A stretch of DNA of 64,000 nucleotides from Onstottus_B arcticum (GCA_038040485.1 JBBPIE010000002.1:1-64000); one strand, 5' to 3'; positions 1-9,221 are shown, counted from the first letter of the stretch. The notes: generated by a model from the sequence alone, not told the origin. A program made the numbers and translations.

Positions 1-31
1 CCCCTCTGACCATCGCGCCTTTCGGGCGCAC

Positions 32-233
32 ATCCCACCAACGCAGTTGGTGGATGGTTCATACTCGGCCTACCGGAGGGAAACGCTCCCCTCCCTTTGC
101 CACTTAGAGGCTTCAACTCTCGCGCCGCCTCGCGGCCGCGAGGCGGCGCGAGAGTTGAAGCCGAGGGAGCGGAGAATTCGCCGGTGCCGTTGTAGGCTGA
201 GTGTGAAAAATCCACCAACTGAGTTGGTGGGAT
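32..233. repeat. Foldback (imperfect palindrome) element
   Basis: A roughly 200-bp imperfect palindrome. The centre (111-160) is a perfect 50-bp palindrome with 25-bp arms and no loop. The outer ends carry CCACCAAC...GTTGGTGG at 35-53 and again at 212-230, each itself a small hairpin, followed by matching GCCTAC-type blocks on both arms. It encodes nothing convincing. It resembles a non-autonomous MITE or REP-like element lying just upstream of the SDR gene. Confidence 0.8.
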
Positions 234-313
234 TGCCCTTACTCCCGTGCAGCCGACTCTTTCGGCAGCCTGCCAAAACAACTCACAACCAAGGACGCCA
301 AGAAAGATTCACT

Positions 314-1075
314 ATGATCACTCTCGCAGGAAAGATCGCGCTCATCACCGGAGCTTCGCGGGGTATCGGAGCGGCAACCGCCATCAAGTTCGCCAAAGCC
401 GGCGCGCAAGGAATCGTCATCAACTACATTCGCGACCGGCAGGCCGCCGCAGAGATTTCCAACAAATGCAAAAGCCTCGGCACTGAAGCCATCACTGTTC
501 GCGCCGACGTCTCGCGGGTCTCGGCCGCGCGCAAGCTCGTGCGCGCGACAGTAGAACGCTTCGGTGGACTCGACATCCTCGTAGCCAACGCCGGCATCTG
601 GAAAGAAGCAGCCATCGAGGACATGACCGAAGCGCAGTGGGATGAAACGATCGACGCTAACCTGAAATCGATCTACGCCTGTTGCGCGGAGGCGGCGCGA
701 GTGATGCTCCCGAATCGCCGAGGGACGATGATCCTTGTTTCATCAACAGCCGGGCAGCGCGGTGAAGCGTTTCACTCTCACTACGCGGCGACAAAGGGAG
801 CGATTATCGCGATGACCAAGTCGCTTGCAGCGGAGCTTGGGTCTCGCGGAATCACCGTCAACTGCGTCGCGCCGGGATGGGTTGCGACTGATATGACCAC
901 CGAAGCTTTGACCGATCCGAAAGAGCGCCGAAAGGTTCGCGAGCTGATACCGCTGGGCCGCGTCGCCACCGCTGACGAGATCGCCGGCCCAATTCTGTTT
1001 CTGGCTTCTGAGCTTGCCAGCCATATCACCGGCGAGGTTTTGAACGTGAATGGCGGGTCAGTGCTTTGTGGTTAG
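314..1075 (+). CDS. SDR-family oxidoreductase (FabG-like)
   Basis: Short-chain dehydrogenase/reductase of 253 aa, the usual length for the family. It shows the Rossmann glycine motif TGASRGIG near residue 13, NAG in the middle, a catalytic Ser in LVSST, and the YAATK (YxxxK) active site. The ATG at 314 fits the family N-terminus; the open frame extends upstream to 47, but that part lies in the foldback repeat and is not protein-like. It probably reduces a 3-oxoacyl or other carbonyl substrate with NAD(P)H; the substrate cannot be read from sequence. It converges on the sirtuin gene. Confidence 0.85.
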   Translation: MITLAGKIALITGASRGIGAATAIKFAKAGAQGIVINYIRDRQAAAEISNKCKSLGTEAITVRADVSRVSAARKLVRATVERFGGLDILVANAGIWKEAAIEDMTEAQWDETIDANLKSIYACCAEAARVMLPNRRGTMILVSSTAGQRGEAFHSHYAATKGAIIAMTKSLAAELGSRGITVNCVAPGWVATDMTTEALTDPKERRKVRELIPLGRVATADEIAGPILFLASELASHITGEVLNVNGGSVLCG

Positions 1076-1189
1076 GGGCCAGTATTTTGGACACACCATT
1101 AGGACTCAAGGGACGGAAAAGACTCAAAGGACGGACGAGACTCGAATGATTGTCAACAACGGGCAGAGTCGAATTCCTCTTCTATACTC

Positions 1190-1241
1190 CTTGCTCTTTG
1201 CTCTTTGCTCTTAGCGCTTTGCCCTTCGCCCCTTGCTCTTC
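1190..1241. repeat. Degenerate TTTGCTC heptamer array
   Basis: Several copies of a TTTGCTC-like 7-bp unit in tandem, decaying toward the 3' end. It ends at the stop codon of the sirtuin gene. It resembles the other heptamer arrays in this window but no clear inverted partner is present. Confidence 0.5.
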
Positions 1242-1977
1242 ACTCGACTCCGCTCACAGCTCCCAGCGTTTCTCCTATCTCAGTGTTCAACACAAGGTCC
1301 GCAAGATAATCCAGATCGGTCGGATCGCGATTGATTATCACCAGCCGCGCGCCGCATTGTTTCGCAAGAACCGGAAAGCCCGCGGCCGGGTAGACCACCA
1401 ACGACGAACCGACCGCCAGAAACAAGTCGCACTGCTCGGTTTCGAGCTTGGCGCGCCGCATCGCTTCGACCGGCATCGGTTGACCAAACGAAATCGTAGC
1501 GGTCTTTATGAAACCGCCACAGTCGCACTCGGGCGGCTGCTCGGCGACGCTGAACGCACTGAGTATCGGCGCAAGCTCATACCGGCGCTCGCAGCTCAGA
1601 CAGACAGCATAGGTGCTGTTGCCGTGCAGCTCGATCACGCTCCGGTCGGGAACTCCCGAGAGCTGATGCAAGCCGTCGATGTTCTGGGTGATGACGCTCG
1701 CAACCTTCCCCTTTTCCGCGAGGTGAGCGATCGCTCGATGCCCGCGATTTGGTTGAGCCTGTTTGAACGCGTCTTCGAAGGCGAGCTTCCGACGCCAGGC
1801 TTCCCGGCGCATGTCCTCCCACGCGAGAAAGTCTTTGAAGTAGATCGGTTGGTTGTTGGACCAGAACCCGCCAGGGCTGCGGAAGTCGGGAATGCCCGAT
1901 TCGGTGCTTATGCCGGCGCCGGTGAACGCGACAACTCGCTGACTCGCCTTAAGCAGCTTGTTCAGTTCGTCGATCAA
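1240..1977 (-). CDS. NAD-dependent protein deacylase, Sir2 family
   Basis: Sirtuin of 245 aa. The motifs appear in order: GAGIS (20-24) and PDFRSP for NAD binding, TQNIDGLH (98-104), catalytic His118 in ELHGN, and a zinc site with Cys126/Cys129 followed by Cys151/Cys153. The second cysteine pair is CxC rather than the commoner CxxC. The protein removes acyl groups from lysine using NAD and is cytoplasmic. It starts 25 bp after the cytochrome oxidase subunit IV stop codon on the same strand, so it may be the last gene of the respiratory operon. Confidence 0.9.
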   Translation of the reverse strand: MIDELNKLLKASQRVVAFTGAGISTESGIPDFRSPGGFWSNNQPIYFKDFLAWEDMRREAWRRKLAFEDAFKQAQPNRGHRAIAHLAEKGKVASVITQNIDGLHQLSGVPDRSVIELHGNSTYAVCLSCERRYELAPILSAFSVAEQPPECDCGGFIKTATISFGQPMPVEAMRRAKLETEQCDLFLAVGSSLVVYPAAGFPVLAKQCGARLVIINRDPTDLDYLADLVLNTEIGETLGAVSGVE

Positions 1978-2002
1978 TCGCGGCGCCCTTTACCGGGTTT
2001 TA

Positions 2003-2299
2003 TCATTTCGCGATACCGACCCATCCTCTCGTAGCGTAGTCGCTGAAGGTGAAAGCCAGTAGGATCGCAAGCCAGAAGAATCCGGCGGCCACAAACACCC
2101 ACGTCAGCTTCGAGCTGTATCGCACGTGCATGAAGTAGAGCACGACAAGCGTTCCCTTCAAGACCGCTATCGACAACGCAACCACCGCGTTCCACGCGCC
2201 GAGATCGAAAGTCGCAACCCACACCGTCGCCGCCGTCAGAACCAGCAATGCACCAAAGATGATGAAGTAGATTTTCCTTGAGACTACGTGCTCTGACAT
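2003..2299 (-). CDS. Cytochrome c oxidase subunit IV (prokaryotic type)
   Basis: A 98-aa membrane protein with three predicted transmembrane segments. It starts MSEHVVSRKIY, as small subunit IV proteins of caa3-type oxidases do. The ATG at 2299 is chosen because AAAGGGG lies just upstream and it follows the subunit III stop codon by 10 bp; an in-frame extension reaches 2371 but overlaps subunit III. It is a structural subunit of the terminal oxidase in the inner membrane. Confidence 0.8.
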   Translation of the reverse strand: MSEHVVSRKIYFIIFGALLVLTAATVWVATFDLGAWNAVVALSIAVLKGTLVVLYFMHVRYSSKLTWVFVAAGFFWLAILLAFTFSDYATRGWVGIAK

Positions 2300-2309
2300 G
2301 CCGCCCCTT

Positions 2310-2990
2310 TCAATGAGGATGAATGTGCGCGCCCAATAGGTAAAGCAGCGGAAAGAGGAAAATCCAGACAATGTCTACAAAGTGCCAGTACAAACCCGAT
2401 ATCTCCACCGGCGAGTGATACTCAGGCGTAAATCTCCCACGCCTCGCCATCCAGACAAGAACCGTCATTATTCCGATGCCGATGACCATATGCAGCGCAT
2501 GCACTCCGGTCATCGCGAAATAGATGTAGTAAAACATCTCGACCTGCTTCGGATCGCCGGCTTGCTCTTCCCACCTGAACCCAAAGAACGGGCCGGGGAT
2601 GTGGTGCGTGACGTACTTGTCGTGGTACTCGATCGCTTTCACGACAAGAAAAGCGAAGCCCAGAACGATTGTCAGAACCAGAAACCCTATCAGCTTCGCG
2701 CGATCGCCGGTTTGCGAATAGTAGACCGCCAGCGCCATCGTCAAGCTGCTGAAGATCAAAACCGCGGTGTTGAACGCGCCGAGCTTCCAGTCGAGATGAG
2801 AACTGGCCGCTGCAAACGAGCCGGGAAACTTCGTGCGATAGAGAATGTAAGCGAGAAACAACCCGCCAAAGAACATGATCTCGGTGATCAGGAAGGCCCA
2901 CATCCCGAGCGTGCCCGCTTCGCGCTGCTGTTCCATGTTGTCGAAATGGTGCGCAAGCCCGACCTGATGTGTTGTGTGACTCTCTGCCAA
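2310..2990 (-). CDS. Cytochrome c oxidase subunit III
   Basis: A 226-aa inner-membrane protein with about five transmembrane helices. Recognisable subunit III segments include GMWAFLITEIMFFGG near residue 30 and the C-terminal GLYWHFVDIVWIFLFP, a family signature. It packs against subunit I in the haem-copper oxidase. It follows subunit I in the operon, separated by about 120 bp that hold an inverted TCCTCTA repeat. Length is normal for a five-helix subunit III. Confidence 0.92.
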   Translation of the reverse strand: MAESHTTHQVGLAHHFDNMEQQREAGTLGMWAFLITEIMFFGGLFLAYILYRTKFPGSFAAASSHLDWKLGAFNTAVLIFSSLTMALAVYYSQTGDRAKLIGFLVLTIVLGFAFLVVKAIEYHDKYVTHHIPGPFFGFRWEEQAGDPKQVEMFYYIYFAMTGVHALHMVIGIGIMTVLVWMARRGRFTPEYHSPVEISGLYWHFVDIVWIFLFPLLYLLGAHIHPH

Positions 2991-3015
2991 ATGCGCTCCT
3001 AGTTGAAACTGAAAA

Positions 3016-3093
3016 GGGAGGATAGAAGATTGAGGATAGAGGATTGAGGATAGTCTGGCCTCGATCGTCTATCCTCTATCCTCTATCTTCCAT
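3016..3093. repeat. Inverted TCCTCTA heptamer arrays (no cargo)
   Basis: GAGGATA-type units (about 3018-3050) face TATCCTC-type units (about 3067-3092) with a short spacer, between the oxidase subunit I and III genes. The unit is 7 bp. The RNA would fold into a hairpin. This is the small, empty form of the array family that brackets the four-helix-bundle gene at 9.1-9.7 kb. Confidence 0.75.
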
Positions 3094-3113
3094 CATCACT
3101 CCTCTCCTCACCT

Positions 3114-4760
3114 CTAGCTTTCAGTGCCCGTTATACCGACGACCTCCGGTTCTTCGTGCGGATTGAAGTCATAAGCTTCCCAAGTCACGACGGGCGTCTC
3201 CGCAAAATTCTCGGTCGGCGGCGGCGACGAAGTCCGCCACTCCAATCCAAACGCGCCCCAGGGGTTCGCCGACGCGTGAGGCCCGTACCTCATAGACCAT
3301 ACGAAGTACACCATCGGTATCAAATAACCCATTCCCAGAATCGAAGCGCCCGCGGTCGACATCACGTTCAGCACTTGAAACTCCTCCGGGTAAGCGTAGT
3401 ACCTTCTCGGCATACCCATGTACCCGGCGAGAAACTGCGGAAAGAACGTCAGGTTGAACCCGACGAATATGACCAGCGCCGCGAACCGAGCCCATCCTTC
3501 CGGATACATCCGGCCCGTGATCTTCGGCCACCAATAGTGCAGCCCGCCAAGAAATCCCATGATCGTCCCGCCTACCATGATGTAGTGGAAATGCGCGACC
3601 ACGAAGTACGTGTCGTGAACGTGCACGTCGACGCCCAGCGCCGCAAGAAACAACCCCGTCATTCCCCCGATGATAAAAAACCCGATAAAGCCAAACGCGT
3701 AGAGGATCGGCGTGTTGTACGAGATCGAGCCCTTGTACAGGGTCGCCGTCCAGTTGAACACCTTCACCGCCGACGGAACCGCAACTGCGTAGCTCAAGAA
3801 CGAAAAGACCAACCCGGCATAAACCGACTGCGTGCTGACGAACATATGGTGGCCCCACACCAAAAACCCAAACACGGCAATAGCCATGCTCGCGAAAGCC
3901 ACGAACTTGTACCCGAAGATGTTCTTCCTGGTCATGTTCGCGACCAGCTCGCTTATCACGCCCATCGCCGGCAGCACCATGATGTAGACGGCCGGATGCG
4001 AGTAAAACCAAAACAGATGCTGAAACAACACCGGGTCGCCGCCAAGCGCCGGATCAAAAATTCCCACATGCGCGACTCGCTCGAGCGCAAGCAGCAGCAC
4101 CGTTATGGCTATGACCGGCGTGCCAAGAATCATGATCAAGCTTGTCGCGTAGTGCGACCAGATGAACAGCGGGAGCCTGAACCATGTCAGCCCCGGCGCT
4201 CGCATCGTATGGATTGTGACGATGAAATTCAGGCCGGTCAGGATCGACGAGAAGCCGGTAACGAACACGCCGAGACCTGTCAGGATCACGTTGCTGTTCG
4301 AATACGTCGAGCTGTACGGCGTGTAGAAGGTCCAGCCGGTATCGACTCCGCCGGCGACGATCGCTATCACAGTCAACAACGCGCCTACATTATAGATATA
4401 CCAGCTCAAGAGATTGAGCTTCGGAAAAGCAAGGTCCCTCGCTCCGATCATCAGCGGGACCAGGAAATTTCCAAGCACTGCGGGGATCGCCGGTATCAGA
4501 AAGAAAAAGACCATCACGACGCCGTGCATCGTGAACAGCCGGTTGTAAGTCTCAGCCTGAAAAACGTCGCCCTTCGGCGTGAGCAGCTCGATCCTGATCA
4601 ACACCGCAAACAAGCCGCCGAGAAAAAAGAAGAAGGTCACCGACGCCAGATAAAGCAACGCGATGCGCTTGTGATCCACCGTCAGCAGCCACGAGCGGAC
4701 GCCGTAGGTTGCGTTCACATAATGAGTGCGAGGTGGAACTACTGTTCCGACGCTTTCCAT
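3114..4760 (-). CDS. Cytochrome c oxidase subunit I, A2 type
   Basis: A 548-aa catalytic subunit of a haem-copper oxidase that reduces O2 to water and pumps protons. About 12 transmembrane helices are apparent. The copper/haem region reads FWFYSHPAVYI: the YSHP form with Ala in place of the usual Glu is the mark of A2-type oxidases, which use Tyr-Ser in the proton channel. HDTYFVVAHFHY supplies further haem ligands. The start is the ATG at 4760, 12 bp after subunit II. Confidence 0.95.
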   Translation of the reverse strand: MESVGTVVPPRTHYVNATYGVRSWLLTVDHKRIALLYLASVTFFFFLGGLFAVLIRIELLTPKGDVFQAETYNRLFTMHGVVMVFFFLIPAIPAVLGNFLVPLMIGARDLAFPKLNLLSWYIYNVGALLTVIAIVAGGVDTGWTFYTPYSSTYSNSNVILTGLGVFVTGFSSILTGLNFIVTIHTMRAPGLTWFRLPLFIWSHYATSLIMILGTPVIAITVLLLALERVAHVGIFDPALGGDPVLFQHLFWFYSHPAVYIMVLPAMGVISELVANMTRKNIFGYKFVAFASMAIAVFGFLVWGHHMFVSTQSVYAGLVFSFLSYAVAVPSAVKVFNWTATLYKGSISYNTPILYAFGFIGFFIIGGMTGLFLAALGVDVHVHDTYFVVAHFHYIMVGGTIMGFLGGLHYWWPKITGRMYPEGWARFAALVIFVGFNLTFFPQFLAGYMGMPRRYYAYPEEFQVLNVMSTAGASILGMGYLIPMVYFVWSMRYGPHASANPWGAFGLEWRTSSPPPTENFAETPVVTWEAYDFNPHEEPEVVGITGTES

Positions 4761-4772
4761 AATAAGTCTGAC

Positions 4773-5792
4773 CTAGTGCCGCGGCGCGGTCCCGGGGGCT
4801 GGCTGCGCCGGCCTCGGTGACCCGGCGGGCATCGCAGCGCCGCCCGATCCTTCACTTCCCTGCTTACCCGATAACGACTTGATATAAGCTGCAAGCTCCA
4901 ACAACTGCTCTTCGGTCACCTGCCCCTGGAACGTTGGCATTATCGGCTGATATCCGGCTACGACTTTTGCGCGCGGATTTAGTATCGACTCGCGAACATA
5001 AGCTTCATCGGCCGTGACGGTGCTTCCGTCCTGAAGCTTTACCGTCTTACCGAACACTCCTTCGAGCGCGGGCCCGCGTCCGGTCCCGTCGGTCTTATGA
5101 CAAGTGTTGCAAGCGAGTTGCTGAAACAACTTCTCGCCGGAAGAAGCGAGAGAGCCGCCGCTCGCCCCTCCGCTCAGCCAGTCCTGGTACTCGGGTGCTT
5201 CCATCACGTCGATCCAGCCAATCATTCCCGAGTGGCTCGTTCCGCAGTACTCGGCGCAGAACAAGTGATAGCGGCCCGGCTTGGTCGCTTCGAACCAGAC
5301 GGTGCTGTACTTGCCCGGAACGACGTCCATCTTCACGCGAAACGCAGGCACGAAGAAACTATGAATCACGTCCTCGGTGGTCATCATCAATCTGACCTTG
5401 CGGCCAACCGGGATATGAAGCTCGTTGATCTCACGATGGCCGTCGAGGTGCTGAAACTTCCACATCCATTGCTTTGCCACAACGTAGATGTCGAGCGCTT
5501 CGGCGGGCGGGCGATACATCGTGTAATAAATGTTCGCTCCCCAGACAAATATCCCCATCGAAACGATGAACGGGATAACCGTCCAAACAACCTCGAGGCG
5601 CATCGAGCCTTTGACGCCGCGAGGTATCTCATTCTCGTGGCGCCGCCTGTACTTGACCGCGAAGTACAAAATCACCAGCGAGAGGAGCACGCCAAAGAAG
5701 ATGGTCAGAGCCCAGAGAAAACCGTACAGAGCATCCACCTCTCCCGCAAAAGTCGACGCCTGGTCCGGTGAGAATGGGACGGTCAACTGCAT
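4773..5792 (-). CDS. Cytochrome c oxidase subunit II with fused cytochrome c (caa3 type)
   Basis: A 339-aa protein with two N-terminal transmembrane helices (about 23-47 and 68-90), then a cupredoxin domain. The CuA ligands are visible: His144, and CAEYCGTSHSGM giving Cys179, Cys183, His187 and Met190. A C-terminal cytochrome c domain carries CNTCH (228-232), with a distal Met likely in the IMPTF segment. This fusion lets the oxidase take electrons directly from the ACIII cytochrome. The tail is rich in Pro, Ala and Gly. Confidence 0.95.
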   Translation of the reverse strand: MQLTVPFSPDQASTFAGEVDALYGFLWALTIFFGVLLSLVILYFAVKYRRRHENEIPRGVKGSMRLEVVWTVIPFIVSMGIFVWGANIYYTMYRPPAEALDIYVVAKQWMWKFQHLDGHREINELHIPVGRKVRLMMTTEDVIHSFFVPAFRVKMDVVPGKYSTVWFEATKPGRYHLFCAEYCGTSHSGMIGWIDVMEAPEYQDWLSGGASGGSLASSGEKLFQQLACNTCHKTDGTGRGPALEGVFGKTVKLQDGSTVTADEAYVRESILNPRAKVVAGYQPIMPTFQGQVTEEQLLELAAYIKSLSGKQGSEGSGGAAMPAGSPRPAQPAPGTAPRH

Positions 5793-5795
5793 TCG

Positions 5796-6710
5796 CTAAA
5801 CGCCTCCTCCCAGTCCGGCCCGCCGCCGCATCGTCGTTCTGCGCCGCATCCAAAACAGCATTGCCACGAATCCGATCATCGTAGCCGCTCCGCCGAGCCT
5901 GATCATATTCATCACAACCGGCCCGTACTTCCCCGCCGCCGGATCGTAGTGGTAGCAGTAGAGCAAGAGCTTATCAACGGGCGACCCGATCTTGTTCTCA
6001 GAAGCTTCGATCAATCCCAGCTTCAAGTCTCGCGGCGCATACTCGATGCCGTAGAAGTACCGCGCGAGCCTTCCTTGCGGAGTGGCGAGCATGATTCCGC
6101 TGGCGTGCGCGAACTGGTTCGTCGCCGGATCGTACCGGAAGCGAAATCCAATGGCCGCCGCGAGCTTGTCGATCTCGTGTTTTTCGCCAGTCAGAAAGTG
6201 CCAGCCGTCCGCCGAGCCCGGACGCTTGTACCACTTGATGTAAGTCTCTTTCTTGTCGCGCGCAAGCTCCGGTCCCTCTCGCGGGTCGAAGCTTACGGTG
6301 ACGACTTCGAACTCTTTGCCGATGTCGAAGGAAAGCGTGTCCATCGAGCCGGTCAACCCGTTGAGCACTTGATTGCAGAGCATCGGACAGTTGAAATACA
6401 CGAGCGATAACACGACTGGCCGCTTGCCGAAGTAGTCGCCCAGGCGGACAGACGCGCCGCTTTCATCCTTGAAGACAAGATCGAGCGGAAGCTGTTCATC
6501 GAGCTTTTGGTCGATGCCGACGCCTTCGAGCAAACGGGGTTTGCCGTCGGAGGTGGTCTCGCTGGTCATCGGCGGCGGCCCCTGTCCCCACGCCTGCGCG
6601 AAGACTGGACCGCACAGTGTCAAAAGCAAAAGGCAAAAGGCAACGCCTCGCGCGGCAAACGAGCCGCCGACTGCTTCACCTTGCCATCTTGTTTCTGGCG
6701 TGACGCTCAC
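5796..6710 (-). CDS. SCO1/SenC-family copper chaperone for CuA assembly
   Basis: A 304-aa thioredoxin-fold protein with an N-terminal membrane or signal segment (about 20-40) and a C-terminal transmembrane helix. The copper site is CPMLC (Cys108, Cys112) plus a conserved His in NQFAHASG. It loads copper into subunit II, whose gene follows 3 bp later. The start codon is GTG at 6710, sharing GTGA with the stop of the preceding gene, which suggests translational coupling. Confidence 0.9.
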   Translation of the reverse strand: MSVTPETRWQGEAVGGSFAARGVAFCLLLLTLCGPVFAQAWGQGPPPMTSETTSDGKPRLLEGVGIDQKLDEQLPLDLVFKDESGASVRLGDYFGKRPVVLSLVYFNCPMLCNQVLNGLTGSMDTLSFDIGKEFEVVTVSFDPREGPELARDKKETYIKWYKRPGSADGWHFLTGEKHEIDKLAAAIGFRFRYDPATNQFAHASGIMLATPQGRLARYFYGIEYAPRDLKLGLIEASENKIGSPVDKLLLYCYHYDPAAGKYGPVVMNMIRLGGAATMIGFVAMLFWMRRRTTMRRRAGLGGGV

Positions 6711-7192
6711 TTTGTTCCTTCTCCGGGCCTTGGCTCTTCGTCTTTCGCGACACGCTTCTGTCTCGTTGGCAATCCTCGCTTTAACAAAAGCTTTTTCGCT
6801 TCATCGATCGGGATTCGCACGACGCCGTTCTTTTCATCGACCCAACTGTAGCTGTTCAGCTTCTCGCTCTCTTCTCGTCTAACGCGCTCCATCTCGACAA
6901 GCGGGTCGTCGTTCAGATCCGGACCTTCTCTGCCTTCGACCTGTTCAATCCTTGACGGCGCAAGCTGAACCCGCGGCTCGGGTGCGATTCGCTCCCGCTC
7001 ACTCGCAAGCGGCGACGGCTTGCCCTCGGCTTTCTCGACTCGCGATTCCAAAATCCTTACCAGCCCGCCCATCAACAAGAAGATGATCGCAGTCGAGACC
7101 GCCAGGCTTGAGAGAAACCAGACGATCGGCCGGATGTTCAAGTCGCTGGACTCAGCGCCGGCACTCGATCGGTTGTTGTGTTTATCCGTCAT
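6707..7192 (-). CDS. Single-pass membrane protein of the ACIII/oxidase operon
   Basis: A 161-aa protein with one transmembrane helix (about 23-45) and a charged extracytoplasmic region. Near the C-terminus is LNSYSWVDEKNGVVRIPID, which resembles a short conserved block I recall from small proteins between act and sco genes in other bacteria. Function is unknown; an assembly factor is plausible. The ATG at 7192 is preferred because the open frame upstream runs into actF. Confidence 0.7.
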   Translation of the reverse strand: MTDKHNNRSSAGAESSDLNIRPIVWFLSSLAVSTAIIFLLMGGLVRILESRVEKAEGKPSPLASERERIAPEPRVQLAPSRIEQVEGREGPDLNDDPLVEMERVRREESEKLNSYSWVDEKNGVVRIPIDEAKKLLLKRGLPTRQKRVAKDEEPRPGEGTK

Positions 7193-7197
7193 TGCTT

Positions 7198-8391
7198 CTA
7201 GTGTCCGCTCGCATGGCTGAACGCCCTCTCGATGTCCGGATCGCGCATGGGCAGCAGCGGCCGATTCCCGAGCTGTTGCAGGAAGACCGACAGCCAGATT
7301 CCTCCGATACCAAAAGCCATAGCCACATCCATCCAATGAATCGCAAAGCCTCCGCCACGCACTTCGGGGACGATCATCCAGATCGAGTCAACAAAGCGCA
7401 TGACAATGACGAGGCTCGCCACTATGACCAACCTTCGCGAGTGGCGCTTCAGATCGCGCGATAACAGCAACACAAACGGCAGCGCGAAGTGAAGCAGAAC
7501 CAGCGCGAGGCCGACGTACTTCCACGATGACTGAAGCCTCCGCACGTACCACGGTATTTCTTCCGGAAGATTGCCCGACCAGATGATCAGGAACTGCGAG
7601 AACGCGAAATACGCCCACAGCATCAAGAACGCCAGCATTAGCTTGCCAAGATCGTGCAGATGACCCGGCTGAATCACTTCGGACATCGGTTTGCGCGACG
7701 CGAGCAGCACGATCACCGCTATCACGAACGCCATCGCCGAAAGGCCTTGCCCGCCCATGAACAGTATCCCGAAGATAGTCGAGAACCACTCCGGCTGAAG
7801 CGACATCACCCAATCGACCGACGCGAATGTCACAGTCAACCCGTAAAGCAGGAGCCCCGGCCCGCACAGGTTCTGCATCTTGCTCGTTAGCGCGCGCTCG
7901 CCGGTCTTGTCCTGTTCGAGCGACCACTTGTTGAGCAATCGCGACACTGCAAACCAGACCACGAAGTAAAAGGCCGCGCGCGCGATGAAGAAGGTGATGT
8001 TCAAATACGCGCTCTTGTGTTTGAGCGCCTCGCTGGCTGCTACCTCCTCGGGTCGAGCCCAAATGTACAATGAGTGCACACCCAGGATGATCGGAATAAA
8101 CAGCAGCGCAAAGAGGGGGAACGTCCTGGTGGCAGACTCCAACACTCGTCTGATTACCAGTCCCCACGCGCCCCCGGACATGTGTTGCACCATCAGAATT
8201 GCAAAGCACCCAAGCGTGATTCCGATCCAGAAGACGAATGAAAGCAAGTAAGAGCGGAAGAATTGGTCGCGCAAGCTTGCGCTGATCGCGGCAGGCAAAG
8301 CGCACAACGCGAGCCCCACAACGCCCACGATGAGCGCCCGCCGCCTGACGCGATCCATTTCCGGAGGAGCCTTTTCGAAACCCTCGGTCAT
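7198..8391 (-). CDS. ACIII membrane subunit ActF
   Basis: A 397-aa polytopic protein with about ten transmembrane helices, the second large membrane subunit of alternative complex III and homologous in fold to ActC. Conserved-looking stretches include ASVDWVMSLQPEW and the loop EEIPWYVRR. With ActC it forms the membrane part of the quinol:electron-acceptor oxidoreductase. Its ATG shares one base with the actE stop (TGATG). Confidence 0.9.
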   Translation of the reverse strand: MTEGFEKAPPEMDRVRRRALIVGVVGLALCALPAAISASLRDQFFRSYLLSFVFWIGITLGCFAILMVQHMSGGAWGLVIRRVLESATRTFPLFALLFIPIILGVHSLYIWARPEEVAASEALKHKSAYLNITFFIARAAFYFVVWFAVSRLLNKWSLEQDKTGERALTSKMQNLCGPGLLLYGLTVTFASVDWVMSLQPEWFSTIFGILFMGGQGLSAMAFVIAVIVLLASRKPMSEVIQPGHLHDLGKLMLAFLMLWAYFAFSQFLIIWSGNLPEEIPWYVRRLQSSWKYVGLALVLLHFALPFVLLLSRDLKRHSRRLVIVASLVIVMRFVDSIWMIVPEVRGGGFAIHWMDVAMAFGIGGIWLSVFLQQLGNRPLLPMRDPDIERAFSHASGH

Positions 8392-9221
8392 CAGCGGTGT
8401 TCTCCTCGATCTTCCCCTGGGAGCGCAGGCGTCCCGCCTGCATGACCCCCTCTCTTGCCGTCTGCTCCGCTCGAAAGTTTGTCGCGCTGATCCGCCGGAA
8501 CGTCCGCGAGTGTGCCGCGCGCGCTGAGCTGCAAAGCGCGAATGTAGGCTACGATCTTCCAGCGGTCCTCTGGTGGAATCTGCGAGGCGTAGTCAGGCAT
8601 CGTGCCGAATCCGTTCGTGATCACATCGAAGAAGTAACCGGGCGGCGCTTGCCGAAGCCGCTCTTCGTCGTAGGAAGGCGGCCGTCGAAAGCCACGGCGC
8701 ACGATCATCCCGTTGCCTTCGCCGGTCGATCCGTGACACAGCGAGCAGTAGATGTTGAACCGCTCCTGCCCGCGGTCGAGGTCCGCTGCGGTGATCTCGA
8801 TCGGGAACTCGGTGACAAAGCCTTGATAGGTTTGCAGCGCGCCGGACGCTGATGATTGTCCAGCGGCTGACGCTTGCCCAGTCGCCGGTGCCGCAGGTGC
8901 TGAGGTTGAAGTCGCGCCAGCTACTTTGCCTGTGTAGAACTCGACATCGTCCTTTAGTTGATCTCGCGCGACAGTGCCTTCGACAAGCGGCCTCGCGGAA
9001 CGCTCATCTTTTATCGCGCCGAATGAATCAACGGGTCGTAGCGGCCGGTACTTCGGCTGATCGTGCATGTCCTGGCGACAGCCTGGTGTGAGAACCAATG
9101 CCAGTAGAAGAACCGCGTACGAGGATAGAGGATAGAGGATAGAGGATCGAGCATCGAGGATCGAGGACCGACGCTCGTTCATCAAAATCCGTTTTCGAAA
9201 AGACAATGCCTTCATATTCAT
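8391..9221 (-). CDS. ACIII cytochrome c lipoprotein ActE
   Basis: A monohaem cytochrome c with CSLCH near residue 157 and a Met ligand probably in GTMPDYA. A signal peptide ends in the lipobox-like LTPGC. The annotated ATG (9221) overlaps the four-helix-bundle stop as ATGA; the in-frame ATG at 9215 has a better-spaced AAGG. Residues about 17-34 are translated from a heptamer array, placing RSSILDARSSILYPLSS just before the hydrophobic core. The native start has apparently been displaced by the element upstream. The Ala/Ser-rich linker at about 100-128 looks normal for such subunits. Confidence 0.88.
   Translation of the reverse strand: MNMKALSFRKRILMNERRSSILDARSSILYPLSSYAVLLLALVLTPGCRQDMHDQPKYRPLRPVDSFGAIKDERSARPLVEGTVARDQLKDDVEFYTGKVAGATSTSAPAAPATGQASAAGQSSASGALQTYQGFVTEFPIEITAADLDRGQERFNIYCSLCHGSTGEGNGMIVRRGFRRPPSYDEERLRQAPPGYFFDVITNGFGTMPDYASQIPPEDRWKIVAYIRALQLSARGTLADVPADQRDKLSSGADGKRGGHAGGTPALPGEDRGEHR
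9121..9171. repeat. GAGGATA heptamer array inside the actE 5' end
   Basis: Tandem GAGGATA/GAGGATC units, 7-bp period, lying within the translated start of actE. It is the inverted partner of the array at 9649-9741. The two arrays bracket the four-helix-bundle gene. Confidence 0.8.

Noticed and set aside
47..313. N-terminal extension of the SDR protein
   Set aside because: It translates the foldback repeat; the family N-terminus starts at 314.
1150..2034. Plus-strand frame of 294 codons opposite the sirtuin gene
   Set aside because: The sirtuin on the other strand has all catalytic motifs; this frame starts in a repeat.
3156..4820. Long plus-strand reading frame (554 codons) opposite oxidase subunit I
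   Set aside because: Arg/His-rich shadow of a strongly coding, conserved gene; no ribosome binding site or family likeness.
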